DNA from: Streptococcus suis
Lineage (GTDB): Bacteria; Bacillota; Bacilli; Lactobacillales; Streptococcaceae
Length of the DNA: 64,000 bases
Direction of reading: 5' to 3'
Assembly (NCBI GenBank): GCA_029593505.1
Contig: JAKTNI010000001.1
Location: 304,773-368,772 of the forward strand
The position numbers were made by a program, and so were the translations under genes. Within the stretch, counting starts at the first letter, position 1. Each line of letters starts with the position of its first letter. The notes under the pieces were generated by a model. It was not told the DNA's origin and ran no database searches. It saw nothing but the letters and a program-made list of their open reading frames with translations. This document shows positions 55,831 to 64,000 of the stretch, in pieces.

Positions 55831-56614
55831 TCGGTTAATAGAACGTTATCAGTCATTTTGTCCACCACATTTAGCAATGGAAGGCGATGTTGCAGGTTTA
55901 CAAATAGGAACGCTCAATAAATCAATTCAGCGAGTTATGGTGGCTTTGGATATTCGTGAAACGACTATTGTGGAGGCTATTGATAAAAAGGTTGATTTAA
56001 TTATTGTCAAGCATGCTCCTATTTTTAGACCAATAAAAAATTTAGTGGCAGACTGCCCACAGACGAGGATGTACCTCGATTTGATAAAACATGATATTGC
56101 AGTTTATGTCAGTCACACGGACATTGATGTAGTTGACGGAGGGCTAAATGATTGGTTTTGTCAGTTATTGGAGATTAAGGATACTACATATTTGCACGAA
56201 ACTGTTGAAGGAAAAGGGATTGGTCGTGTGGGGAATGTAACAGAACAAACTTTTGAAGACCTTGCTCGGAAAGTGAAGTCTGTGTTTCATTTAGATGTTG
56301 TTCGGATGGTCACATATGCTCATCAATCTCAACAATACATCAATCGTGTAGCTATTTGTGGTGGAAGTGGAGGCTCTTTTTATCAAGATGCTCTTTCAAA
56401 GGGAGCGGATGTCTATATCACAGGTGACATCTATTATCATACTGGTCAAGATATGTTGACGCAGGGACTCTTAGCGATTGATCCGGGACATCATATCGAA
56501 GCTCTCTTTATTGAGAAAATTGCTGAACTGTTAGAAATATGGAAAGCAGATGAGAACTGGGATATTGAAATTATACGTTCAACGGTTTCCACTAATCCAT
56601 TTAAGCATTTATAA
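55820..56614 (+). CDS. Nif3-like dinuclear metal-centre protein
   Basis: The 264-residue protein belongs to the Nif3/YqfO family (GTP cyclohydrolase I type 2). Conserved metal-site residues appear in [16 protein letters not shown] and DIYYHTGQ, with the late [14 protein letters not shown]. It is about 100 residues shorter than Bacillus YqfO because it lacks the inserted PII-like domain. The biochemical role is unsettled. It is co-transcribed with trmK. Confidence 0.9.
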   Translation: MLASRLIERYQSFCPPHLAMEGDVAGLQIGTLNKSIQRVMVALDIRETTIVEAIDKKVDLIIVKHAPIFRPIKNLVADCPQTRMYLDLIKHDIAVYVSHTDIDVVDGGLNDWFCQLLEIKDTTYLHETVEGKGIGRVGNVTEQTFEDLARKVKSVFHLDVVRMVTYAHQSQQYINRVAICGGSGGSFYQDALSKGADVYITGDIYYHTGQDMLTQGLLAIDPGHHIEALFIEKIAELLEIWKADENWDIEIIRSTVSTNPFKHL

Positions 56615-56808
56615 AAGCTGTATCTTGAACTGTATTTCTATTGTGAGATGTATTCTCTAACATTTGGTATGCAGTACAGATGATAGCTTTTTTATTTTAT
56701 CTTGCAAAACTCTGTGAATTAGGGTATCCTAAATATATTATTAATGTTGCTGGATAGAAAGGGATAGTTTGCTTATATCATCTGTATTAGCGAGTTATTG
56801 TGTGAGAT

Positions 56809-57633
56809 ATGACGTGGTTTATTCAACAACCAGTGGTAATACAGGCATTGTTAGCTGGATTATTTACATGGTTGTGTACAATTTTGGGTGCTGCAATTGT
56901 GTTCTTTTTTACAACAGTTAGTCGTCGCTTACTGGATACCATGCTTGGCTTTGCTGCTGGTGTCATGATTGCTGCATCATTTTGGTCGCTCTTGGCTCCG
57001 TCTATTAGCTATGCAGAAAAAAACTATGGAAATATGGCGTGGTTACCTGCTGCCGTCGGTTTTGCTGTAGGAGGGATATTTTTGCGATTGGTGGATGCAT
57101 GGGTTCCTCATTTGCATTTAGGAAATGAAAAAGATAAAGCAGAGGGTGGTGGTGAACAGAATCGTAAAAATCTATCTAAGACGGCTCTTTTGTTTTTAGC
57201 GATTACAATTCATAATATTCCAGAAGGTTTGGCAGTAGGTGTTACTTTTGGGGCTTTGGCTTCAAATGCTACTCCAGCAGCACTTATAGGAGCTATTGGT
57301 CTAGCTGTTGGAATTGGTTTGCAAAATGTTCCAGAGGGGGCGGCTTTGTCCATCCCAATTCGAACGGAGGGGGCTTCTAGGTTAAAAGCTTTTTATTGGG
57401 GTTCTATGTCAGCTATTGTAGAGCCGATTGCAGCAGTCATTGGTGCAGTTGCAGTAACTTATATGGATCCGATTTTACCCTATGCCTTGGCGTTTGCAGC
57501 AGGAGCAATGATTTTTGTTGTTGTTGAAGAATTAATTCCTGAATCACAAACGAATGGAAATACAGATATCGCTACTCTAGGGTTGATGGTTGGTTTTATC
57601 ATCATGATGGTGCTAGATGTGGCATTGGGATAA
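56809..57633 (+). CDS. ZIP-family metal transporter
   Basis: The 274-residue membrane protein has about eight helices. The ZIP signature is intact: HNIPEGLAVGV in one helix, NVPEGAALSIP in the next, and EELIPES later. A histidine-containing loop (VPHLHLGNEK) sits after the third helix. It probably imports zinc or a similar divalent metal. The start has only a weak GTGAGA site. It is monocistronic. Confidence 0.9.
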   Translation: MTWFIQQPVVIQALLAGLFTWLCTILGAAIVFFFTTVSRRLLDTMLGFAAGVMIAASFWSLLAPSISYAEKNYGNMAWLPAAVGFAVGGIFLRLVDAWVPHLHLGNEKDKAEGGGEQNRKNLSKTALLFLAITIHNIPEGLAVGVTFGALASNATPAALIGAIGLAVGIGLQNVPEGAALSIPIRTEGASRLKAFYWGSMSAIVEPIAAVIGAVAVTYMDPILPYALAFAAGAMIFVVVEELIPESQTNGNTDIATLGLMVGFIIMMVLDVALG

Positions 57634-57639
57634 CACTTG

Positions 57640-57666
57640 AAAAAGTCTGATTAGCAGGCTTTTTTC
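57640..57666 (+). terminator. terminator after the ZIP gene
   Basis: AAAAAG-CTG pairs with CAG-CTTTTT over ATTAG with single bulges, followed by TC. Confidence 0.75.
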
Positions 57667-57689
57667 TTATGGTAACATCATGAGAAATA

Positions 57690-57698
57690 TGGTATAAT
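57690..57698 (+). promoter_or_regulatory. extended -10 promoter of the rml operon
   Basis: TGGTATAAT lies 32 bp before the rmlA ATG; AGGAAAGG follows in the leader. Confidence 0.55.
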
Positions 57699-57730
57699 GA
57701 ACTGATATTATTTTAGGAAAGGTAAAAACT

Positions 57731-58600
57731 ATGAAAGGTATTATTTTAGCTGGAGGTTCAGGCACTCGCTTGTATCCGTTGACACGTGCAGCTTCAAAAC
57801 AATTGATGCCCATTTATGATAAACCAATGATTTATTACCCATTATCAACACTTATGTTAGCTGGGATCAAGGAGATTTTGATTATTTCAACTCCTCAGGA
57901 TCTTCCTCGCTTTCAAGATATGTTAGGAGATGGATCTGAATTGGGAATTCATTTGTCTTACGCAGAGCAACCTAGTCCAGATGGTTTGGCACAAGCATTT
58001 ATTATTGGTGAAGAATTTATTGGTGATGATGCAGTTGCTTTGATTCTTGGAGATAATATTTATCATGGTGCCGGTTTGACCAAAATGTTGCAACGTGCAG
58101 CTAGCAAGGAAAAGGGTGCAACTGTATTTGGTTATCAAGTAAAAGATCCCGAGCGCTTTGGTGTTGTAGAGTTTGATGAGGATATGAATGCTATTTCTAT
58201 CGAAGAAAAACCAGAAATACCAAAATCAAATTTTGCAGTTACCGGTCTTTATTTCTATGACAATGATGTCGTTGAGATTGCAAAGAGTATCAAGCCGTCG
58301 CCTCGTGGAGAATTAGAAATCACGGATGTTAATAAAGCTTACCTAGAGCGTGGTGACCTTTCTGTTGAGTTAATGGGACGTGGTTTTGCTTGGTTGGATA
58401 CTGGTACACATGAAAGTTTGTTGGAAGCAGCTCAGTATATTGAAACGGTGCAACGCTTGCAAAATGTTCAAGTAGCAAACTTGGAAGAAATTGCGTATCG
58501 TATGGGATACATTAGCAAGGAGCAAGTGTATGAGTTGGCACAACCACTGAAGAAAAACGAATACGGACAATACTTGCTCCGTTTGATTGGAGAGGCGTAA
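57731..58600 (+). CDS. rmlA: glucose-1-phosphate thymidylyltransferase
   Basis: This first enzyme of dTDP-L-rhamnose synthesis joins dTTP and glucose-1-phosphate. The 289-residue length is typical. The nucleotide loop is [11 protein letters not shown], with [18 protein letters not shown] and [10 protein letters not shown]. Its stop overlaps the rmlC start (TAATG). Also named rfbA. Confidence 0.97.
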   Translation: MKGIILAGGSGTRLYPLTRAASKQLMPIYDKPMIYYPLSTLMLAGIKEILIISTPQDLPRFQDMLGDGSELGIHLSYAEQPSPDGLAQAFIIGEEFIGDDAVALILGDNIYHGAGLTKMLQRAASKEKGATVFGYQVKDPERFGVVEFDEDMNAISIEEKPEIPKSNFAVTGLYFYDNDVVEIAKSIKPSPRGELEITDVNKAYLERGDLSVELMGRGFAWLDTGTHESLLEAAQYIETVQRLQNVQVANLEEIAYRMGYISKEQVYELAQPLKKNEYGQYLLRLIGEA

Positions 58601-59193
58601 TGACAGATCATTTTTTCGGAAAAACACTAGCAGCACATCCAGTTGAAGCAATTCCAGGAATGTTGGAATTTGATATTCCTGTGCACGGTGACAATCGTGG
58701 TTGGTTCAAAGAGAATTTCCAAAAAGAAAAGATGCTTCCACTTGGCTTCCCAGAGAGCTTTTTTGCGGAAGGGAAGTTACAAAATAATGTGTCATTTTCT
58801 CGTAAGAATGTTCTCCGTGGGCTTCATGCAGAACCGTGGGATAAATATATTTCCGTAGCAGATGGCGGAAAGGTATTGGGAACTTGGGTAGATCTCCGTG
58901 AAGGTGAAACATTTGGGAATACTTACCAGACAGTTATTGATGCTTCCAAAGGTATCTTTGTACCACGTGGGGTAGCCAACGGTTTCCAAGTCTTGTCAGA
59001 TGTTGTTTCATATAGTTATTTGGTCAATGATTACTGGGCTTTAGAACTAAAACCAAAGTATGCTTTTGTCAATTATGCGGATCCAGACCTTGATATACAA
59101 TGGGAAAACTTGGAAGAAGCAGAGGTATCTGAAGCTGATAAACATCATCCACTTTTGAAAGATGTTAAACCGTTGAAGAAAGAAGAATTATAA
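58600..59193 (+). CDS. rmlC: dTDP-4-dehydrorhamnose 3,5-epimerase
   Basis: This cupin enzyme epimerises dTDP-4-keto-6-deoxyglucose at C3 and C5. The 197-residue protein has HGDNRGWFKENF, NNVSFSRKNVLRGLHAE with the catalytic histidine, and FVPRGVANGFQVLSD. It overlaps rmlA by one base and the following NTase-like gene by one base, so all three are tightly coupled. Also named rfbC. Confidence 0.95.
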   Translation: MTDHFFGKTLAAHPVEAIPGMLEFDIPVHGDNRGWFKENFQKEKMLPLGFPESFFAEGKLQNNVSFSRKNVLRGLHAEPWDKYISVADGGKVLGTWVDLREGETFGNTYQTVIDASKGIFVPRGVANGFQVLSDVVSYSYLVNDYWALELKPKYAFVNYADPDLDIQWENLEEAEVSEADKHHPLLKDVKPLKKEEL

Positions 59194-59678
59194 TGTTTGA
59201 AAGGTTTTTACAGATAGCAGAACAGCTAAATGCACTAGGAATTGTTCCTTTGTTAATGGGTTCTGTTGGATTGGAAAGACGGACAGGTAGAAATTGGCAA
59301 GCTAGAGATATTGATATTCATGTTCCTAGCGACCCAAGAGGTTGGGACGCTCCTGATGATGAACGCATTTATCAAGCAGAACAGCTGATTGCTATGATGG
59401 AGAGACTAGGTTATGTCCTTGTTGATCGACATGAGCATGAATTTCAAAAAGATGGTCTGTCTGTTGAATTTGGTGGTATGCATTCTTTACCAACATTTGC
59501 TGGTGTGGCGCTGGAAGAATTAGAAATTCAAGAGACATCTGGTATTCGTTACTACTTACCAACTCTAGAACAATATTTGAAAATTTATCAAGCTTCTTCA
59601 CAAGATTCTTATCGAGCAGATAAGAACAATCATAAAGATTTTGAAAAAATTGATTATTTGAAAGAAGTTCTCAAATAG
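59193..59678 (+). CDS. nucleotidyltransferase-like protein of unknown function in the rml operon
   Basis: The 161-residue protein has the pattern of a small nucleotidyltransferase fold: LLMGSVGLERRTGRNW (GS motif) followed by RDIDIHVP (two-aspartate motif) and later LSVEFGGMHS, a possible third acidic position. It is not part of the classical four-enzyme rhamnose route, yet its ATG overlaps the rmlC stop by one base. Distant relatives act as toxins or aminoglycoside-type transferases; no function is claimed here. Confidence 0.7.
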   Translation: MFERFLQIAEQLNALGIVPLLMGSVGLERRTGRNWQARDIDIHVPSDPRGWDAPDDERIYQAEQLIAMMERLGYVLVDRHEHEFQKDGLSVEFGGMHSLPTFAGVALEELEIQETSGIRYYLPTLEQYLKIYQASSQDSYRADKNNHKDFEKIDYLKEVLK

Positions 59679-59709
59679 TTCAAACATCATTAAGAAAAAG
59701 TTAGAAAGG

Positions 59710-59734
59710 AATATTCAGTTTGCTTAACTGAATA
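59710..59734. repeat. inverted repeat between the NTase-like gene and rmlB
   Basis: ATATTCAGTT and AACTGAATAT are perfect inverse complements over a four- to six-base loop, and ACTGAATATG occurs once more about 30 bp downstream. There is no T-tail, so a terminator is unlikely; an operator or RNA stem is possible. Confidence 0.5.
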
Positions 59735-59812
59735 TGGGCTAGAAGCATCGAAAAAAGAAAGATAAAACTGAATATGCTTGGTATATGAATGTTTCTATTC
59801 TATTTTCCTTGA

Positions 59813-60886
<1,074 letters not shown>

Positions 60887-60926
60887 TGAGCAGTATCAAG
60901 CTTAGTCTTTAATTCAAGGAGCAAAT

Positions 60927-61778
60927 ATGATATTAATTACAGGTGCAAATGGGCAATTGGGAACAGAGTTACGCTATCTTTTAGATGAGCGTAACATAGA
61001 CTATGTAGCAGCAGATGTTGCAGAGATGGATATCACAGATGCAGAGAAAGTTGAAGCGTTCTTTGCGCAAGTAAAACCTACTATTGTATACCATTGCGCA
61101 GCCTATACTGCTGTTGATATGGCTGAAGATGAGGGTAAGGAACTCAATTACAAGATCAATGTGATTGGTTCTGAGAATGTTGCAAAAGCAGCAGCAAAAC
61201 ATGGTGCAGTACTTGTTTATATTTCGACAGACTATGTTTTCAATGGTGATTTACCAGTTGGTCAAGAGTGGCAAGTCAACGATCAGCCAGATCCTCAATC
61301 TGAATATGGTCGCACTAAACGTTTGGGCGAAGAAGCTGTTGAAAAATTTGCTGAAAAATTTTACATTGTGCGTACAGCTTGGGTATTTGGTCATTATGGT
61401 AAAAACTTTGTTTTTACAATGCAACATTTAGCAACAACTCGTGATACTTTGACAGTGGTCAATGATCAGTATGGTCGACCAACTTGGACTCGTACTCTCG
61501 CAGAATTTATGACACACTTGGTAGATACCAAGCAAGAATATGGCTACTATCATTTGTCTAATGATGCAACAGAAACTACAACATGGTTTGATTTTGCAAC
61601 TGAAATTTTGAAAGATACAAATACGAAGGTAGTGCCAGTTGATTCAAGTCAATTTCCAGCTAAAGCGAAACGACCGTTTAATTCTACAATGAGCTTAGAT
61701 AAAGCAAAAGCAACCGGCTTTGTCATTCCTACGTGGCAAGAAGCATTAAAAAACTTTTATCAGCAAGAAAAGAAATAA
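60927..61778 (+). CDS. rmlD: dTDP-4-dehydrorhamnose reductase
   Basis: This final enzyme of the pathway reduces the 4-keto group to give dTDP-L-rhamnose. The 283-residue SDR protein has ITGANGQLGTEL, ISTDYVFNGD and the YGRTK catalytic motif. It lies 40 bp after rmlB with CAAGGAG before the ATG. dTDP-rhamnose feeds rhamnose cell-wall polysaccharide in streptococci. Also named rfbD. Confidence 0.96.
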   Translation: MILITGANGQLGTELRYLLDERNIDYVAADVAEMDITDAEKVEAFFAQVKPTIVYHCAAYTAVDMAEDEGKELNYKINVIGSENVAKAAAKHGAVLVYISTDYVFNGDLPVGQEWQVNDQPDPQSEYGRTKRLGEEAVEKFAEKFYIVRTAWVFGHYGKNFVFTMQHLATTRDTLTVVNDQYGRPTWTRTLAEFMTHLVDTKQEYGYYHLSNDATETTTWFDFATEILKDTNTKVVPVDSSQFPAKAKRPFNSTMSLDKAKATGFVIPTWQEALKNFYQQEKK

Positions 61779-61793
61779 TTGGAGGATTTTTAT

Positions 61794-62798
61794 ATGAAAA
61801 AGAAAACACTTTCTCGGTCAATCTTAAAATCAATGCTATTACTTAGTTTGATAGGGGGAATGGGAGTTCAATTGGTTACTGTTCCAATTGCAACGGCAGA
61901 AACGATTCAAACTGCTTCTTATAATCTGACCGATGAAGAAAAAGCAGCTGTTCGTGAATACACGGAAGCAAAACTTGCTCTTGCTATGCAGGACTTTTAT
62001 CTTGCTTTTTTTGAAGGAATGATGAACGAAACGACAGCTGACAGCTGGAATACAGTATGGGAAGAAGAAGTTGCTGATTTAAATACGACTTTGACAAATG
62101 AGCAAGTAGCTGTTTTAGATGAAATTAAAGCAACTTTGATTGGAAGTATCGGACAACATTATCATTATCTTTTTGAAACATTAACTGTAGCCGGAAAGAG
62201 TGGTCGAGAAGAAGCAGCTAATATAGTTGCTAAGTATGAAGCTACAGAAGATGAAGAACTACGTCCTGAAGTTGAATTGGCTATGTTGACATACGCCAAG
62301 GAAATTATTATCGAAATTCTAGATAAAAATGCAAAATCAATTGATAATTATGTTGTATCTGCAGAGGAAAAAGGACAGAACTTACGACAATTATTAGAAA
62401 ATGAAAATTTAGATTTAGAAGCTATCAAAACGGCAACTGTTCAGTATGGTCAGGAACTGTCAATTGCTTCACAACCTAAATTTCCATATGATTTCTCAGA
62501 AATAGATACACGAATAATAGATTTGAAAATGCAACTTCAGACTAGTGACACTAGTGCTTCTATCACAGAGAATCCTCCGTATAATGAAGATGATAAAGAT
62601 GAACAACAAAATACTCAAATTGATGATAAAGGTTCAATTTATCATAATATTATGGCAGAAAATATTTCATCTTCAGATAAGCAACAGAAAATTTTGCCAA
62701 AAACCTCAGATAAAACAGGTACTTTTTTAATGATAATGGGCTTAATAGTGGGATTGTTCAATCTATTATTCATCTATAGAAATAGATCAGTAAAATAA
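61794..62798 (+). CDS. LPKTS-anchored surface protein of unknown function
   Basis: The 334-residue protein has a signal peptide of about 37 residues (KKKTLSRSILKSMLLLSL to ATAE, no YSIRK motif). An acidic, largely helical extracellular part follows, then a low-complexity stretch (NPPYNEDDKDEQQN) and a sortase-type tail: ILPKTSDKTG, hydrophobic helix, RNRSVK. The sorting motif has serine where LPxTG has glycine. No known domain is recognised. It begins 15 bp after rmlD with TTGGAGG, so it is likely co-transcribed with the rhamnose genes. Confidence 0.8.
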   Translation: MKKKTLSRSILKSMLLLSLIGGMGVQLVTVPIATAETIQTASYNLTDEEKAAVREYTEAKLALAMQDFYLAFFEGMMNETTADSWNTVWEEEVADLNTTLTNEQVAVLDEIKATLIGSIGQHYHYLFETLTVAGKSGREEAANIVAKYEATEDEELRPEVELAMLTYAKEIIIEILDKNAKSIDNYVVSAEEKGQNLRQLLENENLDLEAIKTATVQYGQELSIASQPKFPYDFSEIDTRIIDLKMQLQTSDTSASITENPPYNEDDKDEQQNTQIDDKGSIYHNIMAENISSSDKQQKILPKTSDKTGTFLMIMGLIVGLFNLLFIYRNRSVK

Positions 62799-62864
62799 AA
62801 AGATGTGTAATATAGATCTATTTAGTATCTTGTTCTATATTGAAAAAATCACTAAGGAGATGTT

Positions 62865-64000
62865 GTGAAAAAGAAAATTTTATTGTTGCTGTCTTTGTGT
62901 ACATTGGCAGTAAATAGTCAACTTATTCAGGCAGAGACAGTGAGTACTCCATCTAGTGTCATTACTTCCTCTCAAAATTCTGCTATTAGTGGTCAGCTAT
63001 CTGTAGTTGAGGAAGATGGGCAGATGAAAGCTGTTTTATCTGATGTGACTGGAGAAATAACAGGTGTTACAGCTCAATTTAGCTCAACTCAAAATACAGG
63101 TTATGAAATTTCTTTTCATCTAGATGAACATGGAAGATATGTGACAATGTTGGATCGTTCTCATTTTCCGCCTGATGATGAGAATTTTTCCTTGGATGCA
63201 TTGGTTCAATTAAAAGATGGAACTTCACAACAGTTGACTCGCTATGATTTTAAGTGGGTAAAGGATGCGGAGGAAGCTTTTGCAAGACCTGAAGAAGTTG
63301 AAAGTGAATACACTAAAGATTCAGCTATATCTTCACGTTCTATCATGTCATATGAAACGAAGGCTAAGCAAGAAAGTACATTATCACAGGAAGTTTCTAG
63401 TAATTCTGTTCGTTCTGTACAAGCTCAATCCAGTAATGATACTGTTACTAGTGTTTCCCCTGCGACACCAACTGGAAGTATTTCTGTTTCCAATATTGAT
63501 GCGAATAGTGGTAGTTTTGATGTACGTATTACAAATGTTTCTGCGCCTAGAGGTTTAGCCAAGGTCCTTGTTCCGACTTGGACGGAAGTTAATGGGCAAG
63601 ATGATATCCTTTGGTATGAAGCCCTTCTTCAATCAGATGGTAGTTATCTCTTGCGAGTTAATAAATCTCGCCATAAATACGGTACAGGTAAATATAATAT
63701 TCATGTCTATTATCAAGGTCAAGATAGCAGTATGAATTTTGCGGGAGCAACCACTGTTGATTTGCCAGAAGTGAAACTTAGTGGAAGTATTTCTGTTTCC
63801 AATATTGATGCGAATAGTGGTAGTTTTGATGTACGTATTACAAATGTTTCTGCGCCTAGAGGTTTAGCCAAGGTCCTTGTTCCGACTTGGACGGAAGTTA
63901 ATGGGCAAGATGATATCCTTTGGTATGAAGCCCTTCTTCAATCAGATGGTAGTTATCTCTTGCGAGTTAATAAATCTCGCCATAAATACGGTACAGGTAA
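62865..64000 (+). CDS. secreted GBS Bsp-like repeat protein (partial, runs off the right edge)
   Basis: From a GTG at 62865 behind AAGGAGA the frame stays open to the end of the window (over 378 residues). It has a signal peptide (KKKILLLLSLCTLAVNSQLIQAE), an N-terminal domain resembling a degenerate Bsp-like repeat, a Ser-rich linker and then at least two GBS Bsp-like repeats of 103 residues (from GSISVSNIDANSG; WTEVNGQDDILWYEA; KYNIHVYYQ). The C-terminus, which in relatives can hold a wall-hydrolase domain, is outside the window. Confidence 0.85.
   Translation, partial: MKKKILLLLSLCTLAVNSQLIQAETVSTPSSVITSSQNSAISGQLSVVEEDGQMKAVLSDVTGEITGVTAQFSSTQNTGYEISFHLDEHGRYVTMLDRSHFPPDDENFSLDALVQLKDGTSQQLTRYDFKWVKDAEEAFARPEEVESEYTKDSAISSRSIMSYETKAKQESTLSQEVSSNSVRSVQAQSSNDTVTSVSPATPTGSISVSNIDANSGSFDVRITNVSAPRGLAKVLVPTWTEVNGQDDILWYEALLQSDGSYLLRVNKSRHKYGTGKYNIHVYYQGQDSSMNFAGATTVDLPEVKLSGSISVSNIDANSGSFDVRITNVSAPRGLAKVLVPTWTEVNGQDDILWYEALLQSDGSYLLRVNKSRHKYGTG
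63474..63782 (+). repeat. tandem repeat unit 1 (309 bp)
   Basis: First complete 309-bp unit (103 codons) of the Bsp-like array, beginning GGAAGTATTTCTGTTTCC. The next unit follows without a gap. Confidence 0.9.
63783..64000 (+). repeat. tandem repeat unit 2 (truncated by the window edge)
   Basis: All 218 visible bases match positions 63474-63691 without a difference that I can find. The exact number of further units is not visible. Confidence 0.88.

Noticed and set aside
63265..63558. 97-codon frame within the Bsp-like gene
   Set aside because: It is in another frame of a strongly supported secreted-protein gene and has no start signal.

Overview
The window is chromosomal DNA of a low-GC Gram-positive of the genus Streptococcus, most probably Streptococcus suis or a close relative. 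The basis is strong AGGAGG-type ribosome sites, TGnTATAAT extended -10 promoters, the mevalonate genes mvaS/mvaA, a competence gene (coiA) behind a ComX-type cin-box, a hyaluronate-type LacI regulator (RegR), an rml rhamnose operon, and a GBS Bsp-like surface protein. The species name is inferred from protein resemblance and gene content, not from an rRNA gene; no rRNA or tRNA gene was found.

Layout. 1-3200: end of an unidentified gene, regR, an inactivated IS200 remnant and a membrane-anchored zinc peptidase. 3312-9966: a compact housekeeping run xseA-xseB-ispA-tlyA-argR-recN with overlapping genes, then degV and the HU gene. 9976-12450: decay zone beside HU, with a truncated phage integrase, a broken phage lysin and a CsbD-like stress gene. 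13029-16732: upper mevalonate operon on the minus strand (thiolase, mvaS, mvaA). 16987-24863: gpmA, gloA, pgdA, metG, coiA, pepF. 25048-34222: helicase, oxidoreductase, udk, fRMsr, dnaX, birA, M42 peptidase and CBS protein, with several unknown small genes. 34379-36787: a VTC/DUF4956 pair behind a strikingly regular operator, then a Nudix hydrolase. 36941-44239: accessory-looking stretch with a TIM-barrel protein, an MFS transporter, a membrane-anchored agmatine-deiminase-family enzyme, three AT-rich membrane-protein genes including a CAAX-type protease and a membrane GDPD, and a tiny DUF3042 gene. 44308-56614: miaA-hflX-unknown-rnz-SDR, cls, recJ, apt, metA, dnaD-trmK-nif3. 56809-64000: ZIP transporter, rmlA-rmlC-(NTase-like)-rmlB-rmlD, an LPKTS-anchored surface protein, and a Bsp-like repeat protein that runs off the end.

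How the parts work together. xseA/xseB, recN, recJ, dnaX and dnaD serve replication and repair. ispA joins the mevalonate genes in isoprenoid supply. rmlABCD makes dTDP-rhamnose for cell-wall polysaccharide, next to two surface-protein genes, and PgdA modifies peptidoglycan. The signals not explained by ordinary annotation are: four exactly 11-bp-phased half-sites before the VTC gene; two promoters placed so that the mRNA would start at the ATG; a terminator T-tract shared with a competence promoter; an ArgR paralogue lacking most arginine contacts; an unknown NTase-like gene inside the rml operon; a secreted-type agmatine deiminase homologue; and perfect 309-bp tandem repeats at the right edge.
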